Source: Podila epigama
Lineage: Eukaryota; Mortierellomycota; Mortierellomycetes; Mortierellales; Mortierellaceae
Length of the DNA: 14,710 nucleotides
Reading direction: 5' to 3'
Assembly (NCBI GenBank): GCA_015679605.1
Contig: JAAAVE010000367.1
Span: 1-14,710 of the forward strand
Shown: positions 8,183 through 14,710 of the stretch, piece after piece
How the letters are laid out: every line of letters begins with the position of its first letter
Numbering within the stretch: the first letter of the stretch is position 1
Made by a program: the position numbers and the translations under genes
The notes under the pieces: generated by a model
The model's input: the letters and a program-made list of their open reading frames with translations, nothing else
Database searches by the model: none
Told to the model about the DNA's origin: nothing

Positions 8183-8298
8183 GATTGGCTGTCCTCTGTA
8201 TCTTACCACGGGAGCCGTACTTGTCGAAGGACAAAGAGAAATCCGATGGGGGAAAGAGAGAGAAATGGCCGTTTCGTCACTGCGTTTGTATAAAAAGG
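8183..8298 (+). promoter_or_regulatory. Promoter of the amino acid transporter (inverted CCAAT box, TATA box)
   Basis: GATTGGC at 8183-8189 is an inverted CCAAT box, about 100 bp upstream of a clear TATA box TATAAAAAGG at 8289-8298. The likely leader after it is first CT-rich (8306-8375) and then CA-rich up to the ATG at 8566, giving a 5' UTR of roughly 230 nt. The initiation site is inferred from the TATA position. Confidence 0.65.
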
Positions 8299-8565
8299 AA
8301 CCACTTTTTTTTTGTTCTCCTCATCTTCATCTTCATCTTCTTATTCATCTTCTTTTTGTCTCCTTCTCTATCTCTATTAACACTTCAATCATCATCCATC
8401 TTCATACCCATAGCCTGGTTGCCACAGCCACCCCCACATTCGTTTTCATCCCCGATCTACCTCACCACAGCCTACTTGATCAATCTCAATTCATAACAAG
8501 CACACTACACAAACACACAAACACAAACACACATTCATTCACACACACAAATAAACACTCACACA

Positions 8566-9969
8566 ATGGAAAAAGTTGATGTGTACGATGCTCGTTCTGT
8601 CCACAGTGACAAGGAATCCATTATCGACCTCCGCGCTGAGCGTCCTGAACAAGGCTCCAACTTCTTGGCCTATGCTAACGTCGTCTGTGTCGTCGCAGGT
8701 ATATCTCGATCCATTACTGAAATGTGCTTTTTATCCAATTTCACTCTCTTTCAACTCTCCATTACCATATTATTGACACTGACCTAAAAAAAAATTTATT
8801 CCACTCCAACTCAAACAGGTACCGGTACTCTTGGTCTCCCTTATGCCCTCAAGATGGGTGGATGGATCGGTGTTGGTATCTTGCTTCTTTCACTGGTCAT
8901 GTCTGTTTACACCGCCATCCTCCTCATGAAGTGTGTCTACTACAACGGCAAGTACCGTCTCTCTTCTTATCAAGAGGTCGGTCGTCACGCTTTTGGTACA
9001 CCCGGTCTTGTTGCCGTCTGGTTCTTCCACACTTCCATCGTCCTCGGTGCCCCCATCATGTACCTCATCTTGTCCGGCACCGAAATGAAGGGACTCGTCA
9101 ATAACGACGCCATCTCCACCAAGGCTTGGATCTGGATCTCGGCCGCTGTTGTTGCTGTCCCCTTTGTCACCATGAAGACCCTCAAAGAGGTCGCCGTCAT
9201 GTCCGTCTTTGGTGCCCTTGCTACTGTTGTCCTTGTCATCGTCGCTGTCCGCGGCTCCATCATGGACATGAACACTGACATGCCCGGTATGGTCCACAAC
9301 ATCATCATCCCCGCCAACTTGCCCACAACTGTCGCCTCCATCTCTATCTGCTTTGGTGGAAATGTCGTCTACTTCCACGTCGAGGAGGCCATGCGCTACC
9401 CTCGCTCTTGGAACCGTGTCGTTGCTGCAGCTCTTGGTTCCTGCTGCATCCTCTACCTTGCCACTGCCATCCCCGGTTACCTCGCCTATGGCTCTCTCGC
9501 CGAATCTCCCATTCTCAACAACCTCCCCAAGGATATCTTCACCAAGGTCGGCACCATTGTCATCATCATCCACGTCATCCTCGCCGCCCCCATCTTGCTC
9601 ACCTCCTTTGCTCTCGAGTTTGAGCGTCTTGTTGACATCACTGTCGCCCGTCGCGGCAAGGTCATGGAGCGTCTCTATCGCACGATTTCTCGCCTCGTCA
9701 TTGTCGGTGTCTGCGGTGCCATTGCTTGCATTGTCCCTTACTTTGGCTCCTTCCTTTCCCTCCTTGGTGCCCTCGGCAACTGTTCCTTGATCTTTGTCAT
9801 GCCCATAGTCTTTTACTTCAAGCTCATCGGCTGGCGCCAGATGAAGTGGTATGAGCTCGTCTGGTGCGGTCTCATTGTCCTCATTGGTGTCATCTCGGCC
9901 GTCATTGGTTCTATCGACGCTATCAAGGAGCTCAAGCGCAACTTTGACAGCGACGCCGCTGGTCTGTAA
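8566..9969 (+). CDS. Amino acid transporter, AAAP family (Aa_trans domain), 427 aa
   Basis: Predicted membrane permease moving amino acids, probably coupled to protons, across the plasma or vacuolar membrane. Exon 1 is 8566-8698, the intron 8699-8818 (GTATAT...ACAG) and exon 2 8819-9969. The splice restores the family hallmark GTGTLGLPYAL at residues 45-55 in the first membrane segment. About eleven hydrophobic segments follow a 33-residue polar N-terminus, near residues 34-55, 61-81, 107-129, 147-163, 168-188, 215-236, 244-266, 287-310, 334-353, 355-381 and 389-411. The motif GGNVVYFHVEEAMRYPRSW (224-242) is typical of this family. The length is normal for PAT/LHT-like members; yeast AVT proteins have longer N-termini. 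The start CACACAATGG is a good fungal context and the next ATG (residue 57) would lose segment 1. Codons strongly prefer C at the third base, suggesting high expression. The exact substrate cannot be told. Confidence 0.95.
8699..8818 (+). other. Intron of the amino acid transporter gene (120 nt)
   Basis: The donor is GTATAT after GCAG and the acceptor AACAG before GT. It splits a glycine codon (phase 1) at residue 45. It contains in-frame stops, so retention would truncate the protein after exon 1. Confidence 0.93.
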
Positions 9970-10475
9970 AAAGTGTCTATTTCTTTTTTTTTTTTTTTCT
10001 TTTTCTTCCCTTGTACTATAGTCCCTTTCTTTTCTCTCTCTTTTTTTTTTTCTTGACGCGACGCCACAAAGATACACAGAACACTCCGTTGTACTTTTAT
10101 ATACCAGCCAGAGACAGCAAACTATATCAGAATATCATTAAAAAAAATGAATTCTACCTTCTTTTACGTGTTCCAAAGGACTTTTTGACAATGGTGTAAT
10201 GATGCATTTGTGTAAGGGTCTTTGTTTGTAAGATTCTTTATTTGGAGAATAAGGATTCCTTTCGATGTAAAAGAATTGAGTGGCATTTGATCATTGAGTG
10301 ACGCTTGATATGGGATATGGCATGTGGATTGGCATTATCTTGTCGTTCGAGCGTGGGCATGTCACAACATGGATTGTATTATATGAAAGGTAGTAGTAAT
10401 AGAGGAGAGAGATTGGAGGAGGGGAAAAAAACTCTTGGGTATCGAATCGGTCGTTGCGTGATGTGCTTAAAATAG
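9970..10475. other. Convergent intergenic region between transporter and Nudix genes
   Basis: About 500 bp that must hold both 3' UTRs. It starts with pyrimidine/T-runs after the transporter stop. No perfect AATAAA was seen for either gene; AATAAG occurs at about 10247 on the + strand. No other feature was found. Confidence 0.6.
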
Positions 10476-11923
10476 TTATGGTGAGGCTGTTGGTTTATAC
10501 CTCTCAATGTTGGACCCTGCAGGACAGATCATCGCGCCAGAGGGACCAAGCTTGAGAATTCGCCTCAGCACACCATCAAGAATAAAGGCTGTCAGTCCCC
10601 AGACGGTGCAATCCTCATGCTCGACATGATACACCGGGTACATGTATTTTGAATCCCGGAAACGGACGAGGTTGGTACGCTTCTCTGGGTTCAACAAATC
10701 CTCAATCGGGACAGAGAACACCTTTTGGACTTCGTCCTTGTTGAATTGGATCTCGGACAAGTCGTCAATGGGTTGACGGATAAAACCAACATAAGGCTGG
10801 ACACGGATAGTGCAGTCCTTGTTGGGCATGGCTGGGTATTCGCCCAACACTTCAACTTGATCTGGACGAATGAATACTTCTTCCTCCATTTCCCGCAATG
10901 CTGTTGCCAAGCACGAAGGATCGGATGGATCACGCTTTCCTCCAGGGAAGCTACAAGAAAAAAAAAGGAGAGCATATTGTTTTTTGGTAAGTCTCTTCAG
11001 TCCATTGCCTTGTTTAAAAAGAGTGAGTATATTCTGCAAGGACAAAATAATTTTTTTTGCTTTGTTGCTTTTCTAAAGATTTTTTTTTTTTTTGTTAAAA
11101 AAAAGAACACTTCTTTTTTGTACCTGCATTCACCCCGATGACTCCTCATGTTGTTGGCACGGACAGTAAACAGAACACTGGGAACCCCCTTGACGATGCA
11201 AAGAGGCTATTTTTGAACATGTTTGGAGAGTACGTATGCATATGCGCGTGTGAGTGTGAGTGTGAGTGTGAGTGAGTTTGAGATGGAGAGCAAGGCAAAT
11301 GGAAGAAGAAGAAGAAGAAGAAAAAGAAAAAAAAAGGGTTCAGGGAATACGGAATCATCACGTACCATAAAGACGGCAGCCTCGCGCACTGGTTTATCCT
11401 TGCAATAGTCAAAGTGATGACTAACGTGCTTCTCTGCTAAGCGCTGTTTGGCCAGATCCATGAAGGTGCGATCGAGCTGGATACTGCCTGGTGATGGGAA
11501 AGAAGTGATCTCTGATGACATAGCCTTGTCTGTGGCCGTAGAGGGAGCAGAAATGCTTTGGTAATGGGGGCGAGATTTCAGCTGATATGGATATCTGGGG
11601 GATGGCTTTGACTTTGGACGGAGAGACGACTGTTGGTGAATGTGTTGGTATTGCGGTGCAAAGAGAGTGGTCTCTGAGGGAGAAGAAGGAGCATGGAGCA
11701 TGAATGGTGGTGTGGACGAGGACTGTGATAGGGAAGAAGATGAGGGCAGGTTGTTGCATGAGGTATGGGAAGTGGTCGAAGTAACGAGAGATGTTCTGGG
11801 GCGAGCTGAAGCCATGCCTGTGCGTGTAGGCGAGGAGATGACCATGGTTGAAGGTGTCACAAAGTGCGACAGCATGGACCGTTGAGGAACACGACAAGTG
11901 ACGGGCAAGAGAAATGTTGACAT
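10476..11923 (-). CDS. PCD1: CoA diphosphatase-type Nudix hydrolase (PCD1/NUDT8-like), 371 aa
   Basis: Predicted to split CoA or CoA derivatives into 3',5'-ADP and phosphopantetheine, using a divalent metal. Exons (- strand) are 11923-11366, 11206-11124 and 10950-10476; the introns are GT-AG and the phases (0, then 2) agree. Splicing builds the full UPF0035 signature: LFTVRANNMRSHRGE (198-212), then SFPGGKRD (214-221), then the Nudix helix LREMEEEV (232-239) with its metal-binding glutamates. This layout is specific to the CoA branch of the Nudix family (yeast Pcd1, E. coli NudL, human NUDT7/8). The first ~180 residues are extra: the first ~80 are rich in S, T, P and R without acidic residues, like a mitochondrial presequence. 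The C-terminus (TASP) is not a peroxisomal SKL signal, unlike yeast Pcd1, so NUDT8-like mitochondrial location is inferred. The start was chosen for its AAACAAAATG context; an upstream in-frame extension looks like leader. Confidence 0.92.
10951..11123 (-). other. Second intron of the Nudix gene (173 nt)
   Basis: On the - strand: donor GTACAA after TGCAG and acceptor TTCTTGTAG preceded by a long pyrimidine tract. It interrupts the UPF0035 signature between Cys213 and the Ser214 codon (phase 2). Confidence 0.9.
11207..11365 (-). other. First intron of the Nudix gene (159 nt), containing simple repeats
   Basis: On the - strand: donor GTACGT after ATG (phase 0) and acceptor AAAAATAG. It holds a CACTCA-type hexanucleotide tract (11249-11277) and a TTC-rich tract (about 11303-11320). 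Without splicing the reading frame runs on into repeats and loses the conserved PLCIVKGVPSVLFT start of the domain. Confidence 0.9.
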
Positions 11924-12180
11924 TTTGTTTTCCTTCTTTTTCTGTTTGCGAAGGTTGTGTGTGGAGAGAGAAGCTGCGATGAAGGATAAGACGAGCAAGA
12001 AAAGAGATGAGAGAATAAGAAAGCGTGCAAAGAAATGAGAGAAGCAACAAAACAATAAAGATGTGTGGCAATGGGATGGATGGGAAAGGATGAGATGGAC
12101 TTTTGGAAAGTGAAAAAGTTGAAAGTTGGAAAAGAAGAAAAAGGTAAAGTGGAAAATTAAAATGTTTAAATATATATTTA
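11924..12180 (-). promoter_or_regulatory. Leader and probable promoter of the Nudix gene
   Basis: Upstream of the ATG the - strand is A-rich next to the start and CT-rich further out, as expected for a fungal leader. A TATA-like ATATATATTTAAA lies at about 12165-12178, roughly 250 bp before the ATG, the same distance as the TATA box of the neighbouring transporter. The TATA assignment is by similarity only. Confidence 0.4.
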
Positions 12181-12472
12181 GAAGAGAGAGAAGAGAAAAG
12201 CTCAAAAATCCATCTTCAACGCAAAGCGGGCAGAGGCACGCACTACGACGAATGCGTGACAGGGTGGCCGGTGCGTGCGTTGAGCATGCCTGGCGATGCT
12301 TCTTTGCTCCCGACTTGGTCCGATCGATGGATGAATGGATGATACCCCGCGTAACAAAACATACACGAACATTATTCACTCACATTCACAATGTTGTACA
12401 CACGTTCGACAACAACATGTACTCGCTCATCCACAAAAACACATACACACACGCACACACGCTCTCGCTTGC

Positions 12473-12504
12473 TCACTCACTCACTCACTCACTCACTCAC
12501 TCAC
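12473..12504. repeat. Tetranucleotide microsatellite (TCAC)8
   Basis: Eight perfect TCAC units, preceded by a CA-rich tract at 12437-12460. Non-coding. Confidence 0.95.
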
Positions 12505-13514
12505 ATCTTTCTATCCCTGAATCTCGCGAAATCATGCCGGTTATCGATGCCTGCCACAGCAATGTCAATGTCGTGTCGCACCATTCTTCGCCGATCCTCA
12601 TCCCATGACAAGCACCAATGTATACATGAACAAACAAGACCCAACTCTCCCCGCATTCTACCAAAAGCTATCATTCCCATCCCTTTCCTCCCACTTTTTT
12701 TTCTCCACTTTTTCTCATTGCTGTCAAAAATAACATGAACATCGGCATGGACAATGACTTTCGTTTCGGCTGTTGCTCTATTCTCGCAAAACAACAACAC
12801 TCTCCATGTTCTGTACACCTACCATAAAGGACAACACAAACACATGTGTTCAACAATCCCACGAACAAGAACAGGGTGCGACACATGCACTGTAGACACA
12901 CTCGTCCCACTGTACTGCCACTGTACAAACACATGCTGTGCTTAGCAACCATTCCCCAAGAAGCAATGTCGATCGCGCCATGTGTCTACATGTCTGGTTT
13001 AATTCTCAGTCGTATCACATTGAAACTCAGTAGGCGATTCCATCCTCATGACTCGACTCGCAACTGTCCCTTTCTTGCCTGTCTGTCCAACCGATAAATT
13101 ATGTCAGTGAGTGACCCAAAAATACACATTCAGTAGGAGACCTTTGTCATATCGATAAGACGATTCCCTATGATTCTTTTCGTATCTGTCAAAACGGCTG
13201 TCATCTTTTCTGTCATTTTTTTTTGTCCTTGTCCTTGTCCTTGTCTATCTACTACCTACACATGTCTATCGAGCATCAACACTGTTCATGGTATATCCTA
13301 TTCTACATAATGACAGGAAACAAAAAAAAAAGGTCCTCTCATTCTTGCATTTCTTTTGATCCTTCACCCACTTGAACGACACTTGAAATAAAAAGACAGG
13401 AGGCATATGACCCTTTTTTTTTTAAATACACCCATTATTATTTTGATTGTTTTGTTTGCCCGCGTTTGCATTGTTTAATTGTGGGGTAACGTTCCATAGA
13501 GGCCATCTTCCTAC

Positions 13515-13582
13515 GGTCAGTAACAACGTTGACTCCATTTTTTTTCATCAACGTTTTTTTGACGTTTTGACAGTTGCTGACC
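13515..13582. repeat. Imperfect inverted repeat / long hairpin
   Basis: The 18-nt left arm (13515-13532) pairs in two blocks: AACGTTGA (13525-13532) with TCAACGTT (13548-13555), and GGTCAGTAAC (13515-13524) with GTTGCTGACC (13573-13582) including one G-U pair. A 17-nt bulge lies on the right side and a 15-nt T-rich loop at the tip. Confidence 0.6.
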
Positions 13583-14581
13583 ATAGCATCTTACGTCCAA
13601 TAGAGAATGATCAGCACCATACCTCCAAAGAGAACAAAGTCTCCTTTTTTTAGTTCCTCATCCTTTTGTTTCTTTGGAAGATTGTCCCTTGTTGATGTTT
13701 ACTGCAATACAGATGACCTACTTTTTTTGTTTCCTCGCATGATGAGATGACTGTTGCGCGTCGTCTAGCAATCCCTAGCTCCTTTTTTCCCATGCACGCT
13801 CAAGATGGTTTTTTTTTTTGTAAAAAAATATAGTAAATCCAAAGGACCATGAAAAAAATGAAAAATGAGCTGTGCACAATATATCTTTTTTGCCACGGAG
13901 AATAAACCTCATTAATAACATTCATTTACACTAGTGTCGTATTTTTTTTCATAACCCTGGTGCGGTACTTTTTTCTTTCTTTGCTCTTTTTCTGTTTCTC
14001 TTGAACTTGTACATCAATATATCTTACAACATGTACATGTTGCAGATAGAAGGACTGGGTCATTTTCGCGTATCAGGGGTAGGGGTGGAAAAAAGGAGGA
14101 GTTTGATTAGAAACATCCTGGAAATAATTATCTTGATGAACAATTGAGCGTTTTTGCGGGGGAGGATGTAATGCAAATAATGCATGACCATTAATACTTT
14201 TTTTTCTCTAGGACAGGCAATTGTTATTCTCAATAATAATGAGAATGCGTGCAAGGCAAGGTGACGTGACGTGAGGCAACGTAAAGTAAGACTTGATGAG
14301 ACAAGGAAAGGATAGGACAAGCTAGACTAGGAAAGGCAAGGTTAGGCAAGGTGGAGACAATGAGAATGATACTAAGAACAATGATGACCCACACTTTTAC
14401 CATCAAGTTGACATTCTTCAAACAACAGCGTAGTGTGTTTTTTTTTTTTTTTTGTTTGTTTACCCTTGAAACGTGCCAATATATGCACGGTACCCTAGAA
14501 AACGAGCAACAGCTAATTGTTTCCTTGTTGTCGTTGTCATTTGTCATTGCCAGTGTTGTTGTTATTGCTACTGCTCACTTT

Positions 14582-14607
14582 TTTCTCATTCTTCCAAGAA
14601 TGAGAAA
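14582..14607. repeat. Perfect 12-bp palindromic hairpin
   Basis: TTTCTCATTCTT (14582-14593) and AAGAATGAGAAA (14596-14607) are exact reverse complements with a two-base spacer. It could be a hairpin or a symmetric protein-binding site. Confidence 0.7.
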
Positions 14608-14710
14608 GCTGAAATGACATGTATACACTGCAGGTACCTACCTAGAACTAGTTGGAGAAAACATGTTCAGACACACATACACACATTCACAAAACAAAAA
14701 AAAAAAAAAA

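Larger units (their letters stand above)
12505..14710. other. Right-end intergenic region; no supported gene
   Basis: About 2.2 kb without a frame longer than about 105 codons and without a recognised domain on either strand. It contains a TTGTCC tandem tract (about 13224-13245), many T-runs, an imperfect hairpin at 13515-13582, palindromes at 14027-14042 and 14582-14607, and a purine-rich degenerate AAGGCAAGGT-like repeat at about 14251-14352. The window ends in an A-run (from 14696), which could be a sequence edge. Confidence 0.5.

Noticed and set aside
8890-10077. 395-codon frame on the - strand opposite the transporter
   Set aside because: It is a shadow of the transporter caused by its strong third-position C bias; the product is a low-complexity Asp/Gly-rich chain.
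12126-12608. 160-codon + strand frame upstream of the Nudix gene
   Set aside because: It starts in purine-rich leader DNA and runs through the TCAC microsatellite; no domain and low-complexity composition.
13739-13745. ATGATGA, a box C-like motif
   Set aside because: No box D at a suitable distance, no terminal stem and no rRNA complementarity noticed.

Overview
The window looks like nuclear DNA from a filamentous fungus, most likely an early-diverging one of the Mucoromycota (Mucor/Absidia type). This is an inference. It rests on AT-rich intergenic DNA full of homopolymers and CA/CT microsatellites, short GT-AG introns with CTAAC/CTAAT-like branch sites, CA-rich leaders before start codons, and the families of the two clear protein genes. 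There are no bacterial operons, tRNAs, rRNAs or CRISPR arrays.

Left part (about 1-2300, + strand). The most striking locus is a non-coding, intron-rich transcript unit that appears to carry six box C/D snoRNAs, one per intron. A CRE-type site and a TATA box precede a pyrimidine-rich first exon. Seven short exons (about 60-80 nt) with good splice signals follow, and an AATAAA lies in the last one. The exons have stops in all frames. The guides match rRNA 2'-O-methylation targets of yeast snR78, snR77, snR76, snR75, snR74 and snR73, in that order, which is the order of the yeast snR78-snR72 polycistronic cluster. In budding yeast the cluster is processed as one precursor; here each snoRNA sits in its own intron, as in animal GAS5-type hosts. 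No snR72-like guide was found.

Middle left (about 2300-5850). There is no confident conserved gene. A - strand coiled-coil reading frame with internal tandem repeats (3148-3638) and an upstream 155-codon open frame (3943-4410) may be parts of one degraded or multi-exon gene. The rest is AT-rich, with simple repeats and a duplicated 40-bp unit.

Middle (about 5850-8180). Mostly microsatellite-rich intergenic DNA. A few short exon-like stretches on the - strand could not be assembled into a gene.

Right part. A + strand amino acid/auxin permease-family transporter (8566-9969, one intron, 427 aa) has a CCAAT box, a TATA box and a CA-rich leader. Convergent to it, on the - strand, is a three-exon Nudix hydrolase of the CoA diphosphatase type (10476-11923, 371 aa) with the complete UPF0035 plus Nudix signature and a basic, acid-free N-terminus that suggests mitochondrial import. 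From about 12180 to the right edge there is no supported gene, only the Nudix upstream region, simple repeats, two perfect palindromes and one sizeable imperfect hairpin. The final bases are an A-run.

The three units are not functionally linked: one serves rRNA modification, one membrane transport of amino acids, one CoA turnover. rRNA target names and numbers are from recalled yeast sequence and site lists and were not computed here.
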